Assembly (NCBI GenBank): GCA_963754335.1
Contig: CAVWFQ010000008.1
Coordinates: 310,001-374,000 of the forward strand
Source: JBBSDP01 sp963754335
Lineage (GTDB): Bacteria > Planctomycetota > Phycisphaerae > Tepidisphaerales > Tepidisphaeraceae
Direction of reading: 5' to 3'
DNA length: 64,000 nt
Within the stretch, counting starts at the first letter, position 1. Each line of letters starts with the position of its first letter. Positions 29,211-39,940 of the stretch are shown here, piece by piece. The position numbers and the translations under genes are program-made. The notes beneath the pieces were generated by a model. It worked only from the letters and a program-made list of their open reading frames with translations, was not told where the DNA came from and made no database searches.

Positions 29211-29457
29211 TTGTGGCGGTGCAACACGTCAATCAGGGCTGCGATCGTGCCGATCATCACTGAACACTCCACAAGCGTAACCGTCGCGTCGCTCGCATTT
29301 GAGAATCCGAATCCGCCGATGGGTGGATGGCATTATTCAACGGGCGGCACAATCCATTGTTCCGGTCCATGCACCGAGGCTTCGTTTTTGCGGAGTCGGG
29401 ATCAGGCGATCGTTGCCGTCCCGCGGCAATATTTCGTCGAGAAGAGCGAGGTCAAGC

Positions 29458-30129
29458 ATGGCCGCGAGAAATGCAGGTGAAAACGCCGGACATTCGCAAT
29501 ACAGCCGTTCGAGAGTGACCGGGCATTCACCGAATGGCACCGGCGGAATGTCGCGGCGTTCGCTCCTGAAGGGCGTCGGATCGTCCGGGGTGGCGGCAGC
29601 GATCGGGTCACCTGCCTTTTTGCGTGGGGTCGAGCCACCGACCGGGCCGGCAGCAGACTCATCAATTCGTTCCTCCCTGACACTCCGTGTGAATGGTGTT
29701 CCTCGAACCCTTCGCATCGATCCGCGCACGACGCTGCTCGATTGCCTTCGCGAACATCTCGCCCTCACCGGTACAAAAAAAGGATGCGATCACGGTCAGT
29801 GCGGGGCATGCACCGTCCACGTGAACGGCCGACGAGTCAATTCCTGCCTCAGCTTTGCCGCGATGCACGACGGAGATGAGATCACCACGATCGAAGGCAT
29901 CGGACAGCCTGGCAATCTGCATCCGATGCAAGAGGCGTTCGTGGCCTGCGACGGATATCAGTGTGGCTATTGCACTTCGGGACAGATCATGTCCGCCGTT
30001 GCGCTATTGAAAGAGCCGTGCGGACCGGCCGACGCGGACGTGAAGGAATTGATGAGCGGAAACATCTGCCGGTGCGGCGCTTACCCAAACATTGTGTCCG
30101 CCATTCAACAGGTCCGGCAGAAATCGTGA
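29458..30129 (+). CDS. Molybdenum hydroxylase 2Fe-2S subunit (PaoA/YagT-like), Tat-exported
   Basis: A twin-arginine signal (MSRRSLLKGVGSSGVAAAIG) is followed by the plant-type ferredoxin motif CDHGQCGACTVHVNGRRVNSC and the second cluster ligands in QCGYCTSGQIM and GNICRCGAYPNI. The start is ATG 29458, with GAGG six bases upstream; ATG 29548 is a possible later start directly before the twin arginines. In PaoABC-type aldehyde oxidases this small subunit carries both 2Fe-2S clusters and the Tat signal that brings the complex to the periplasm. Confidence 0.88.
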   Translation: MAARNAGENAGHSQYSRSRVTGHSPNGTGGMSRRSLLKGVGSSGVAAAIGSPAFLRGVEPPTGPAADSSIRSSLTLRVNGVPRTLRIDPRTTLLDCLREHLALTGTKKGCDHGQCGACTVHVNGRRVNSCLSFAAMHDGDEITTIEGIGQPGNLHPMQEAFVACDGYQCGYCTSGQIMSAVALLKEPCGPADADVKELMSGNICRCGAYPNIVSAIQQVRQKS

Positions 30130-30144
30130 CCGGGAGACCCAGCC

Positions 30145-31143
30145 GTGGAACTCTTCCAATTCGAGAGACCGAAGAATATTGCCGCCGCCGTCAACGCTGC
30201 CGCCCAGTCAAAGACTGCCCAGCAGGGTGCGTCGATCCGGTTTGTGGCCGGCGGCACTACACTGATCGACCTGATGAAACTGAACGTCGAGCGGCCAACG
30301 CGCCTGCTCGACATCAACCATCTTCCGCTCGATCAGATTGAAGCAACGCCCGATGGCGGGCTGAAAATCGGCGCGCTGGTTCGGAATTCCGATCTGGCTC
30401 ATCACCCGACGGTTCAGCGCGATTATGCCGTTTTGTCCCAGGCCTTGCTTTCGGGGGCAACGGCGGAATTGCGCAATATGGCCACGACCGCCGGCAATTT
30501 GCTCCAGCGAACGCGCTGCATGTTTTTCCGCGACACGGCGATGCCGTGCAACAAGCGCGAGCCGGGGTCGGGATGTCCCGCAATCGTCGCGGGCAATCGC
30601 GGTCTGGCAGTCCTCGGGACCAGCGAACACTGCATTGCCACCAATCCCTCCGACATGAACGTAGCCCTTGCGGCACTCGAAGCGACTGTTGCTGTCGAAG
30701 GGGCTAAAGGAAAGCGAATGTATGCGTTCGGCGAATTTCATCTCCTGCCCGGCGACACACCCGAGCGTGAAACAGTCCTCGAGCCAGGAGATCTGGTGAC
30801 GCACGTTCAGCTTCCCCCGCCGGTGAAGGGAGCCAGATCCCTCTATCTCAAGTTGCGCGATCGAGCTTCGTATGAGTTTGCGCTTTCTTCGGCCGCGGTC
30901 GTGATTAATGTCGAAAACGGCAGGATCGCGCGGGCACGCATTGCTCTGGGGGGCGTCGGAACCAGGCCGTGGCGCGCTCCCGAAGCCGAGGCCGTGCTCA
31001 CCGGCCAGACGCCCGATGTGGCACTCTTTCGCAAGGCCGCGGAAGCGGCGCTGCAACAAGCCAAACCGCAAACGGAAAACGGATTCAAGATCGAGCTGGC
31101 CAGGCGATGCCTGGTTTATGCTCTCACGCAGGCTGTCTCCTGA
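30145..31143 (+). CDS. Molybdenum hydroxylase FAD-binding subunit (PaoB/YagS-like)
   Basis: The FAD-binding signatures are VAGGTTLIDLMKLNVERP and ATTAGNLLQRTRCMFFRD, with cysteines in RCMFFRDTAMPCNKREPGSGCPA that match the extra 4Fe-4S site of the PaoB branch. The C-terminal CO-dehydrogenase flavoprotein domain follows (LSSAAVVINVENGRIARARIALGG). It starts with GTG at 30145 after GGGAG, 16 bases past the previous gene, so the subunits are co-transcribed. Confidence 0.88.
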   Translation: MELFQFERPKNIAAAVNAAAQSKTAQQGASIRFVAGGTTLIDLMKLNVERPTRLLDINHLPLDQIEATPDGGLKIGALVRNSDLAHHPTVQRDYAVLSQALLSGATAELRNMATTAGNLLQRTRCMFFRDTAMPCNKREPGSGCPAIVAGNRGLAVLGTSEHCIATNPSDMNVALAALEATVAVEGAKGKRMYAFGEFHLLPGDTPERETVLEPGDLVTHVQLPPPVKGARSLYLKLRDRASYEFALSSAAVVINVENGRIARARIALGGVGTRPWRAPEAEAVLTGQTPDVALFRKAAEAALQQAKPQTENGFKIELARRCLVYALTQAVS

Positions 31144-31154
31144 CCGGATCAAAA

Positions 31155-33380
31155 ATGCCAGACGCCGCCACACAGGAAACGTTCCCATCGGTCATCGGCA
31201 AGCGGACTCCGCGCATCGACGGCCCCTTGAAAGTGAGTGGCGGGGCGAAATACACCTCGGATTATCAGTTCCCAGGACTGCTTTTTGCCGTTCCGGTGTG
31301 CGCAGACCATCGCGAAGGGGCAACTCACGTCGCTGGACACTTCCGCCACGGAAAAGATACCCGGTGTGCGGGGCGTCCTGCATCGCGAAAATATCGGCGA
31401 CCTCTTTCGCTCCGTGCCCGGCCCCAGGTTGAGCGGAATGTGCGACGAGAGACGGCCGCCCTTTGAGGACGACGTGATTCGCTATTACGGTCAATACATT
31501 GCATTGGCTGTAGCCGAAACATTCGAAGCCGCGACAGAAGCGGCCGCAGCTGTTCGAGCAAAATACAAAGTTGAATCCCCGGACGTTTCGGACGAACTGA
31601 AGAGCGACGGTAAGCCGAAGAGCGAAAGCGAACGTGGTGATGCTGACAAGGCGTTCGGCCAAGCTGCGGTCAGGATCGATCAGACTTATTCCACGCCGGT
31701 CGAAACTCACAATCCCATCGAGTTGCACGCCACTGTCGCAGTCTGGGACGGAGCATCGGTTACACTTTATGAATCCACCCAGGCAGTCAATAACCATCGA
31801 TCGGTGCTCAGCCAGATGCTCGGTGTACCGGACGAAAACGTCCGGGTCATCTCCCGCTTCCTCGGCTCCGGATTCGGAGGCAAACTCTGGCCCTGGCCGC
31901 ACAGTCCGCTGGCAGCCGCCGCGGCGCGGAAGTTCCTGCGTCCCGTCAAGCTTGTTGTCTCGCGGAGGATGATGTTCCAGAATGTGGGCCATCGCCCGCG
32001 AACACAGCAACACGTGAAGATCAGCGCCACGGCCGAAGGAAAGCTCACCAGTCTTTCGCAGGATTACGTCTATCACGCCTCGATTCTGGACGACTACAAG
32101 GAAAATTGCGGGGAGGCGACGCCTTATCTCTATAGCGTTCCCAATCTCCGTGTGACCTCTGGCTCGGCAAAACGAAACGTCGGTTCGGCTACCTCGATGC
32201 GCGGCCCCGGAGCCGTACCGGGACTCTTCGCAACCGAGTCAGCGATGGATGAATTGGCCATCGCGCTCAAGATCGATCCGGTTCAGCTCCGCCTCCAGAA
32301 TGAGCCGGAAAAAGATGAAGGCCTGAAAATTCCCTTTTCGTCGCGGCACCTTATTGAATGTTTCAAAACAGGTTCCGAAAAATTCGGCTGGGCCAGACGA
32401 ACGCCGGAAGTGGGGTCGATGAAGCAGGCGGATCGTATTCTGGGCTGGGGCATGGCCGCCTGTTCATGGATTGCCGAAAGGTTCGCCGCGAATGCGTCCG
32501 TGGCCCTCCTCGACGACGGCTCGGCCCTGGTCTCATGCGGCACGCAGGATATCGGTACGGGCACTTACACCATCCTTGCCCAAATCGCGGCTGGCCGGCT
32601 TGGATTACCGCTGGGGAAGGTTCGCGTCGTGCTCGGCGACACCTCTCTCCCCGAGGGACCGATCTCTGGCGGATCGATGGTTACCGCCTCGGTCATCCCC
32701 GCCGTCCTCGAAGCCGCCGAAAAATCCATCGACCTGATCCTCGACGCGGCGGGCAAAGTTCCAGGCTCTCCGTTTGCTAAATCCAAGCCGGACGAATTGG
32801 TTTATGATGAGGGACGCGTCCGGCGTAAGGATGCCGCGCCGGAATCCGCCGTTGCTTTCGAGACGATCCTTAAGCGTGGCAACATGAAGTTCGTCCGTGG
32901 CGCGGGAAGCAGCAAAGCCACTTTCGGCGAGAAACCGAAGCTGTCGATGCATTCCTATGGCGCACATTTCATTGAGGTGTCCTGGGAGCCGCAGATCGCT
33001 CGTTTGCGCGTGAGACGCATCGTAACGGTGATTGATGCCGGCAGAATCCTCAATCCCCTCGCTGGTCACAACCAGATCGAAGGCGCGGTCGTGATGGGCA
33101 TCGGCATGGCGATGCTGGAGAAAACTGAGTACGACCGGCGCAGTGCGCGCCGCTCAACAGCAATCTGGCCGATTACATGGTGGCTGTAAACGCTGATGTT
33201 CCGCCCATCGATGTGACTTTCCTCAACTATCCCGATCTCGCGCTGAATCCCCTGGGCGCCCGCGGTATCGGCGAGATCGGACTTGCCGGCGTCGCCGCCG
33301 CGATCTGCAACGCGGTCTATCACGCCACCGGGGTGCGCGTTCGCGATCTGCCGATCCGACTCGAGAATCTTATGGTCTGA
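31155..33380 (+). CDS. Molybdenum hydroxylase catalytic subunit (PaoC/YagR-like), two frameshifts
   Basis: The large subunit binds the molybdopterin cofactor and oxidises aldehydes or N-heterocycles. Seen: GKRTPRIDGPLKVSGGAKYT at the start, ETHNPIELHATVAVWDG, GSGFGGKLWPWPHSPLAA, RGPGAVPGLFATESAMDELA, and near the end GARGIGEIGLAGVAAAICNAVYHATG with the catalytic Glu in GIGE. Frame changes occur near 31303 (AVPVCA / TIAKGQLTS) and near 33146 (DRRSG / APLNSNLADYMV, restored by one G). Length when joined is about 740 residues, as expected. It forms an operon with the two smaller subunits. Confidence 0.86.
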
Positions 33381-33382
33381 TC

Positions 33383-34498
33383 ATGAATCGCTCAGAAGTT
33401 TCCGAATTGATCGCCCTCGCCGCCCGGCTCCTCGACGCCGGCGCGCCAGCAGCACTCTCGACGCTCTTTTGGGCACGCGGATCCACCTATCGCCCTCTCG
33501 GCTCACTGATGGTCAGCGGGCCGGGATCGATCGTCGCCGGGGGTATCAGCGGCGGATGTCTCGAAGAATATGTCGCCCGCCAGGCGCTGCGACTGACCGA
33601 AGATCAGCCCGCCGCCTTGATCTGCTTTTCATCTGACAGCGACGAGCAGGCGCAAGACATCAAGCCGACGCTGGGGTGCGGCGGATCGATCCAGGTCCTG
33701 GTCGAGCGCCTCACGCCGGCGCACTTCCGATTTCTTCGAGAACTCGCCGGCGCTTTTGATCTCGACGCCGCCTCAACCTTCGCAACTATCGTGGAATCGA
33801 AGACAAACGACCTCAGGGTCTGTCGTCCGCCTCAGCTATCACTGACTATGATCGGCGACACGAAGCTCCGTCTTTTGCAGCGTCAAACCATTGCCGCCGG
33901 CCGATCTCTGCACGATACGATTGGAGAAGGAACGGCGGCATTGGTTCATTTCGTCCCGCCGCTGCGTCGGCTGGTGATCTTTGGCGCCGGCAACGACGCG
34001 ATCCCGCTGGTCAACCTTGCCCGGTCGCTCGGCTGGCATGTTGCGGTCATCGATCGGCGGGCACGCCTTGCGACGAGGGCGCGGTTTCCGCACGCCGATC
34101 AGGTCGTGGCCGGTTCATGGGATTTGGCGGTGGACCAGATCACCTTCACGTCGCAAGCCGCCGCCGTGCTAATGACTCATAGTCTACAGGATGACGCGGA
34201 GATCCTGCCGCTGCTCGCGGAATCTCCGCTGGCCTATGTGGGAGCGCTCGGGCCGGAATCACGACGCCAGCGCCTCCTGGAAGAGGCGTTGCACCGCGCG
34301 CCGATGGAACAGCGGCGCCTGGTTCAGTTGCACGGCCCGATCGGCTTGGATTTGGGCGATCGCTCGCCGGCCGGCATTGCCGTGTCGATCATGGCGCAAA
34401 TCCTGGCCGAGATGAACGGCCGAGACGCCGGGTCGCTCTCGCGCGCGGTTCCGCTCGCATTGGAACGTTCATTTAATTACGCGGTAGCCGATGCCTGA
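33383..34498 (+). CDS. XdhC/CoxI family molybdenum cofactor insertion protein
   Basis: The N-terminal XdhC/CoxI domain has ARGSTYRPLGSLMVSGPGSIVAGGISGGCLEEYV and IKPTLGCGGSIQVLVERL. The C-terminal Rossmann domain contains LVIFGAGNDAIPLVNLARSLGWHVAVIDRR and AYVGALGPESRRQRLLEEA. XdhC-type chaperones bind and sulfurate the molybdenum cofactor and insert it into the apo-enzyme; this one follows the catalytic subunit by two bases. Confidence 0.9.
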   Translation: MNRSEVSELIALAARLLDAGAPAALSTLFWARGSTYRPLGSLMVSGPGSIVAGGISGGCLEEYVARQALRLTEDQPAALICFSSDSDEQAQDIKPTLGCGGSIQVLVERLTPAHFRFLRELAGAFDLDAASTFATIVESKTNDLRVCRPPQLSLTMIGDTKLRLLQRQTIAAGRSLHDTIGEGTAALVHFVPPLRRLVIFGAGNDAIPLVNLARSLGWHVAVIDRRARLATRARFPHADQVVAGSWDLAVDQITFTSQAAAVLMTHSLQDDAEILPLLAESPLAYVGALGPESRRQRLLEEALHRAPMEQRRLVQLHGPIGLDLGDRSPAGIAVSIMAQILAEMNGRDAGSLSRAVPLALERSFNYAVADA

Positions 34499-35145
34499 TG
34501 AACTTCTCATCGCGATCCTGGCGCCGGGGCATCGCGCCGGCTCGGCCAGCCAAAGCAACTCGTGGAGATTGAAGGGGAAAAGCTTTTGAGAAGAACCTGC
34601 CGAACCGCGATTGAAGCGGCAGTGGGGTCCGTCGTCGCCGTGATCGGCTGCGGCGGTGACGAGTGCGCGTCGGCTCTGGCGGATTTGCCGGTCGAAATTA
34701 TTTCAAACGCCCAGTGGATTGAAGGGCTCGCCGCGTCCATCCGTTGTGCCACGCGCGCCGCGATCGACCGTCGCGCCGGCGCGCTTCTTATACTGCATGC
34801 GGATCAATACCGGATTACTTCCGCGGATATTTGTCATCTCGCCGCAACAGGCGCAGTGAAGGGGAATGGACCGCCATGCGTTCCTGCAGCGGAGCCTATA
34901 AAGGGCCCCCGGTTATTTTTCCCAGGAACAGCTTCGATCAGTTGTTGGCCCTGCGCGGCGACGCCGGTGGCCGCGAAATCTTTTCGGCGCTTCTAGACAC
35001 ACGACACAACGAGTTGTTTCTCAACCACGCCAGCGCGGATTTAGACCTTCCAGAGCAATTGCTCGAAATGAATCGGTGGTCGAGCCAGCACGGTTCTCAC
35101 CTTACTGAACAGATCAGCGCCAATCAAAACCAGAATGGGTACTGA
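34491..35145 (+). CDS. MocA-like molybdenum cofactor cytidylyltransferase, two frameshifts
   Basis: The nucleotidyltransferase motif LLIAILA-AGASRRLGQPKQLVEIEGE is visible across two frames near 34523; adding one G to GGCGCCGG restores LAAGASRRLGQPKQL. Next come IEAAVGSVVAVIGCGGDE and RAGALLILHADQYRITSADI. A second shift near 34850 leads into RSEGEWTAMRSCSGAYKGPP and VIFPRNSFDQLLALRGDAGGREIF. Homologues convert molybdopterin to its cytosine dinucleotide form used by PaoC-type enzymes. The ATG overlaps the XdhC stop. The end overlaps the convergent prepilin-like gene by about 20 bases. Confidence 0.78.
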
Positions 35146-35924
35146 AAATCCGCTACCTCGTAAGCGGCGGTGCCATAGGCGTTGTTGGGATCGACCCGCA
35201 TCTGGCTGGCCGATCGCCATTCGACGCTGCCGTCTGACCAGGCCACGTGTTGCCCTTTGAGTCCCCTTGCATCGGTCCACCAGGACGGGTCGAGGGCGCT
35301 GTAGGCGCCGGTCCAGGGGGAGACGCGACCGCTCCAGATATGCGTATAGTACCATCCCGCGCCCGCGTCCTGCGTGAGGACCACGTCCGCCCACAGCACG
35401 CCGCGGCTGATTCCGTGAGCTCCCACGGTCCGGTCCGGCAGAAGGATCGTGCCGTGGCGTACGTGTGGCCCTTCATTGAGGCGGGCGTAATAGCCGAAAC
35501 CGGTGTACCAGTAGTGTTCTTCGGGACCGCTATTGATGGTAATCGGCCCCTTCGACTGATCGGATGCCTCGGCAATGGGATTCATGATCATCGACGGCAA
35601 CTGCGTATCAGGCGTCGCATCGGTAACTACGGCCGGAAAAGTCAGGTATGGTCGCAATTCATTGATCAGCCGCGATTGAACATCGCCCGGGAAGGTATCG
35701 CCGTAAAGTGAGTTGAACAGAGGCTCGGGATATTCTCCATGGTCGCCTAGATAAAGGGTTGTCCCTGCGGCGAGCTGACGAAGGCGAGAGGCGCAGACGG
35801 TATCAACGGCGGCTTCGCGTACCGCGGCGACGGCCGGCAAGAGAATCGCGATGAGCACGCTGATGATCCCGATGACAATCAGCAGTTCCACCAACGTAAA
35901 CGCGCGATTTGCGTTACTTCTCAT
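35124..35924 (-). CDS. Prepilin-like protein with N-methylation signal (planctomycete H-X9-DG type)
   Basis: The N-terminus FTLVELLIVIGIISVLIAIL is a type IV pilin-like prepilin peptidase site and hydrophobic helix. The rest is a globular domain with the C-terminal motif HVAWSDGSVEW, followed by PFWF at the end. Many paralogues occur in planctomycetes; they are not known pilins, and function is unknown. Two more copies lie at 40.1 and 40.8 kb. A terminator shared with the convergent MocA gene was not found. Confidence 0.82.
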   Translation of the reverse strand: MRSNANRAFTLVELLIVIGIISVLIAILLPAVAAVREAAVDTVCASRLRQLAAGTTLYLGDHGEYPEPLFNSLYGDTFPGDVQSRLINELRPYLTFPAVVTDATPDTQLPSMIMNPIAEASDQSKGPITINSGPEEHYWYTGFGYYARLNEGPHVRHGTILLPDRTVGAHGISRGVLWADVVLTQDAGAGWYYTHIWSGRVSPWTGAYSALDPSWWTDARGLKGQHVAWSDGSVEWRSASQMRVDPNNAYGTAAYEVADFQYPFWF

Positions 35925-36055
35925 CGTTCACCATTTTCGTGTGCGGATCGCCTGGGCCAGTGCGCATAGTTCCGTGCCCTCGCGTATAGAACAAAGAGTG
36001 CGCGCACCAGCCGCTGGGTAACGCGGGCGAACGCGCTCGCCGGACCAAAACGGCG

Positions 36056-36661
36056 TTACAGACGTCGGCGTCTAACGAGCAGCCGAGTCCCAAGCAGAGC
36101 GAGCACGCAGGCCGACGCCGGCTCCGGCACGGATGACTCGCTGATCACAATGTTGTCGATGCCGATTCCGCCGTTCGTTGGCGTTGACTCATCATGAAAC
36201 GTCAGCACCAACGTCGAACCTGTCGCACCGGTAACCGAAATTAGAGAAGGATTACTGAAGCCGGGTGAAGCGGGAGTGAAGGTGCCCCCGACGGTCCCAA
36301 GAGCGCCGGAAACTGAGTAGTCCACAACAGGCGGATTGGAATCGTTGTCTGCGGCGGTGAAGGAGAGCAACGTCACCTTGAATGTTGGGGCTGCGGTGAA
36401 AGTGTAGGTCCAGTCGTGTGTTGCATTGCTGGACTCCCCGTTGCCGGGAAACGTGACGCCGGGGACATTCTGATCTGCGTACCAGTCAACGTTGGTATAA
36501 GCGACGCTGACGTCGGGTGTGTCGCCGGTATTGCTGCCGTAACCTGGAGTAACGGGACCTCCCGCCGAGGTTGCCGGATCGAACGTCAGCGTCGTCGCCT
36601 GTGCAAACTGCCCAACTAACAGCGCGCCTGCGCTGACGCAGATTGATACGAAAAGCCGCAT
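36056..36661 (-). CDS. PEP-CTERM sorting-signal protein
   Basis: Start ATG 36661, with AGGAGG eight bases upstream. A signal peptide (MRLFVSICVSAGALLVGQFA) is followed by a ~160-residue beta-rich secreted domain and the C-terminal sorting signal VPEPASACVLALLGTRLLVRRRRL: PEP motif, hydrophobic helix, Arg cluster. This is the class of substrate for the exosortase at 8.6 kb. The function of the central domain is unknown. Confidence 0.88.
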   Translation of the reverse strand: MRLFVSICVSAGALLVGQFAQATTLTFDPATSAGGPVTPGYGSNTGDTPDVSVAYTNVDWYADQNVPGVTFPGNGESSNATHDWTYTFTAAPTFKVTLLSFTAADNDSNPPVVDYSVSGALGTVGGTFTPASPGFSNPSLISVTGATGSTLVLTFHDESTPTNGGIGIDNIVISESSVPEPASACVLALLGTRLLVRRRRL

Positions 36662-36700
36662 ACAAGGACCTCCTGAAACAGTGGGTAACGGAGAAAACAT

Positions 36701-38375
36701 TTAATCGACCCTCGGATCGCCGAGCGCGATTGCATCTGAGAAAAACGTGTCGCCGCCATCATCGGTGACGAGCGTGAGGTAACGTGCCCCGGCGGTAATG
36801 GGCACCTCCACATCAAAAGGGGGATCGGTCTGCAATATCGATTTTTGAAAGCGCAGTTCGCCGTCCACAAAGACGCTGAAGCCCGACCGAATCGAATTAA
36901 CCTTGGTGACGACCCCCGAAACGCCTGAGTTGCGAGAGAGATTCACGCAGGCGGCGCTGAAGGATTTGAAGTCCCCGCGATGATGGGCCGTTCGCATCGC
37001 CAGCAGATCAAAAGTAATCCCCTTGTTGGCATGCATGAAGATCAGGCCGTGGCCCGGCGTATTGTAATCAACGGATCCGATCACCGTGGAGAACGGGACC
37101 AGGTTGCTCCAATTTTTCTCGGCGGGAATGCTGCCCCCGGCCCAAAGCCAGTACCAACTACGGTCCTCCGCGCGAGAAGAGATTGGAAGTATGTCCGACC
37201 GGGTCAAGAACAACCGGGTGGTCGCCTCCCCGCGGAATGAATACTCCCGCCACGAATCGCCGCTCCGGGCAGGGGTGAAATCTGCCGTCACTGAAAGACC
37301 AGGCCTCGGCCGTGGTTGGCTCGGCGGAGACGGCCGATCCATCCAGCGCGCTGATTCCTGCGTTGCGCCGTCCCTGCGTTCCATCGCCGCCGGCGACCAC
37401 GTCCACCAGGTCCAGCGGGTCCAGACTCCGATCCAGACTCCGCGCAAAAGCGAAGTGCAGCGGCGCCGCGCGGATGACCGCCGACGCGTCGGCGGCCACT
37501 TGCGCCGCCTCGCCTTGGTGCAATGTTTGGACATCCGTGGACCGCTGGGCGGGCCCCAGTCCATGCGCCTCAACGGTGCCGGTAAAGACTTCCACGAATG
37601 TCGACCGGTCGTTTCGCGCTTCGACGCCGAATTCCGTCCCGAGATCCACGACACGGGCTGACGGGGTTGTTACCGTGAAGCCGCGGGCATTGCTGGGAAC
37701 GACCGCGGTCAGCTTCCCGGCGTCCAACTGCGCCTGTGTGGGAGAAGTAATCTGAATTCGAGCCGGTCCCTCCAGGATCAGCGTTACCCCGTTGGCATAG
37801 GCGATCTTCGCCAGTCCCTTTTTGAGGTTTAACGGACCAGAGGGGAGAGGCTGGCCGATCCGAATGGCTCCGAAGGGGGATTCCCACTCGGCGTCGGCCA
37901 CGGCCGCCAGCGTCGTCCGCGGCGAACGATTGCCCATCCACAGCCAAAGCAGCGTCCCGAGCGCCAACACAAGGAACACCGCGGCTGCGCGCGAAACATG
38001 ACGATGTGGCGCACCCCTCGGGCGCGGGTGAGCCGACAAACTCGGCGCAACAGAAGGGCGCGCCACAATGGGAGCGGGAAGTCGCGCCTGAACTGGAGCG
38101 CGTGGCGCCGCGACGGCCTCTTCGAATCCCTCCAACGCCGGCAGGACCATCGAGCCGGTTTCGCGCCAGTCCGCGTCGCTTGTTCCGTGTTCGAGGTTTT
38201 CCAACTGGGCGCGCCCCTTCAGCAGTTCGCGCAGCCGCTGGTCGATAAACGCCAGCATCGCGAATTCCTGCGCGTTGGCGCCGCTGTCGCCGATCCATCG
38301 GCACAAGGCGGCGGCCTCCGTCTGGCTGCAATTTCCGCCGAGGTAATGGCTGATGAGTTCTTGAGGATCACTCAT
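36701..38375 (-). CDS. FecR-domain protein with C-terminal NPCBM-like carbohydrate-binding domain, one frameshift
   Basis: A cytoplasmic N-terminus (SHYLGGNCSQTEAAALCRWI) precedes a membrane helix (AAVFLVLALGTLLWLWMG). The FecR domain follows: VTLILEGPARIQITSPTQAQL and FTVTTPSARVVDLGTEFGV. The C-terminal region ends GGDTFFSDAIALGDPRV, like NPCBM domains. The frame shifts near 37172, joining GHTSNLFSR to EDRSWYWLWAGG. Its ATG overlaps the sigma factor stop by four bases, so it is the probable anti-sigma/sensor partner, with an outside domain that may bind glycan. Confidence 0.8.
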
Positions 38376-38893
38376 GTCGCGGCCCCACGTCTTCCAAGCC
38401 GTCGTTCAATGCATTGGCGGAGCGCAAGACGGATCCGATGCAAGGCCATGTCCACCGCCGACGGCTTGCCCCCGATGCGTTCGGCGATTTCCGCGGATTT
38501 GAGCTCGAACTGATAACGCATTTTCAGAAGCTCGCTGGCCTTGCCGGTCACGCGTTTCAGGCAGTGCTCCAGCGCCTCGCTGACCGGATTGAACCGGTCG
38601 CGCAGCGTCACATATGCGTCGGCGATTCCGTCGATCGTTTCACTGTCGAATGCCACCCGGCCGACAGCGCTTCGCCGTCGAAAATCCAAAACCTTATGGC
38701 GTGCAATTCCGATCGCCCAGGCCACAAAGGACCGCTGGGCGTCGTAATCAGCAAAGCTTTCCAGGACTGCCACCGCCACTTCCTGAAGAACGTCCTGCGC
38801 ATCGTGAAAATCCGGAATGAGCGAAGCGAGAAACGCAGCCACAACCGGCTGGTTCGCGGTCCACTGCCTGGTTACATCAGCCCTCGAAGGCAT
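38372..38893 (-). CDS. ECF-type RNA polymerase sigma factor (Rhodopirellula/Verrucomicrobium family type)
   Basis: Region 2 is seen in FLASLIPDFHDAQDVLQEVAVAVLESFADYD and FVAWAIGIARHKVLDFRRR; region 4 in ALEHCLKRVTGKASELLKMRYQFELKSAEIAERIG and AVDMALHRIRLALRQCIERRL. The start is taken at ATG 38893; the frame is open to 38938. It is coupled to the FecR-domain gene downstream, a common signal-transduction pair. Likely targets include the adjacent surface-protein genes (inference). Confidence 0.88.
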   Translation of the reverse strand: MPSRADVTRQWTANQPVVAAFLASLIPDFHDAQDVLQEVAVAVLESFADYDAQRSFVAWAIGIARHKVLDFRRRSAVGRVAFDSETIDGIADAYVTLRDRFNPVSEALEHCLKRVTGKASELLKMRYQFELKSAEIAERIGGKPSAVDMALHRIRLALRQCIERRLGRRGAAT

Positions 38894-39115
38894 TCGCCTA
38901 TCCCATTGTCCGAGGATCGCATTCCGTCTGGCACGCAACGAACGTCAAATGGAATTCGTATCTGGAGGTGGATATCTAACGGAAAAAATAATTTCGCTCG
39001 CAGCGAAAACCGGTAGCGCTGGCAGCCCCGGCGAATTCGCAGGTCGGGCAACCCTTGAGGTGTGATTAGTCGAGTGACACCCGTGGCGTTGTGGTGGGCA
39101 GTGATTTGCAAAAGC

Positions 39116-39144
39116 GACGCGAACGAATGCCATTCGTTCGCGTC
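39116..39144 (-). terminator. Rho-independent terminator of the PEP-CTERM gene
   Basis: GACGCGAACGAATG (39116-39129) is complementary to 39131-39144. Reading on the minus strand, the hairpin lies 37 bases past the PEP-CTERM stop and is followed by GCTTTTGC, a short T-run. Confidence 0.7.
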
Positions 39145-39181
39145 ACTTCTAAATTAGTAGTAGCTGTACCGGTCAAAAATC

Positions 39182-39940
39182 TCAAACGCGACGACGACGC
39201 GTCAGGAGCTTGATCGTGCCGATTCCAAGGATCGACAGGGATGCCGGCTCTGGAACCAAGTCGAATTTGACCACATTTCCGTTATTCAGCGTAAATGTGA
39301 TCCCGTCCAGATTGTCAGTGATGGGCGTCTGCTGCCCCGAAAAACCTGAGATAAACGCGATGTACTCAATCGTCTCGGTGCCGTAATTGGCATCCAGATC
39401 GTTCAGCCCGTCGGCGGAAGTGTTCACCGCCGTGTCTGTCTTATCCCCGCCGTGGACATTGGTGACGGCGACAGAATTGTCGGTGGACCAAGCGTGCCAA
39501 TTCGTATTGCCGGCTTGCGGGTTCGGCGACTCGAAGCGATTTAAATAAAAAGTCGTATCCTTCGGATTGCTGCCGTCATTCACCGTATAAATGCGAAGGT
39601 CCCAGTCCTCGGTGGTGCTGCTGTTGTTCTTCGAATTGTAGGAAATCGACTTAAGGTCGGAGATTTTAAGCGTGCCGAGGGCGGGAATCTGGGTTGGAAC
39701 GATATCAAACTCGGAATTGATTCCCACGGAAATAAATGAGCTACTTCCCCACCCGGGCGCGCCGTCCGTCGTATCGCCGACCGCAATGCCACCGCCGGCG
39801 TCCGCACTGGCGCCGTATCCAGTGCCCGTCTGATCAGTGGGTGTCACGGTGTAAGTGGTCGTGCCAGCCCCGGCCCAACTTGGGCTCAACAACGGGGAAA
39901 ACAAAATTGCCGCAACAGCAAGACGTGAACTTTGCCGCAT
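39182..39940 (-). CDS. PEP-CTERM sorting-signal protein
   Basis: ATG 39940 has GGAG seven bases upstream; the frame is open to 40030. After a signal peptide (LAVAAILFSPLLSPSWAGA) a beta-rich secreted domain follows, and the end is VPEPASLSILGIGTIKLLTRRRRV: PEP motif, hydrophobic segment and Arg cluster. It is the second clear exosortase substrate in the window. No function is assignable to the central part. Confidence 0.88.
   Translation of the reverse strand: MRQSSRLAVAAILFSPLLSPSWAGAGTTTYTVTPTDQTGTGYGASADAGGGIAVGDTTDGAPGWGSSSFISVGINSEFDIVPTQIPALGTLKISDLKSISYNSKNNSSTTEDWDLRIYTVNDGSNPKDTTFYLNRFESPNPQAGNTNWHAWSTDNSVAVTNVHGGDKTDTAVNTSADGLNDLDANYGTETIEYIAFISGFSGQQTPITDNLDGITFTLNNGNVVKFDLVPEPASLSILGIGTIKLLTRRRRV

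Noticed and set aside
30208..31188. 326-residue minus-strand ORF
   Set aside because: Shadow of the well-recognised FAD-binding subunit on the plus strand.
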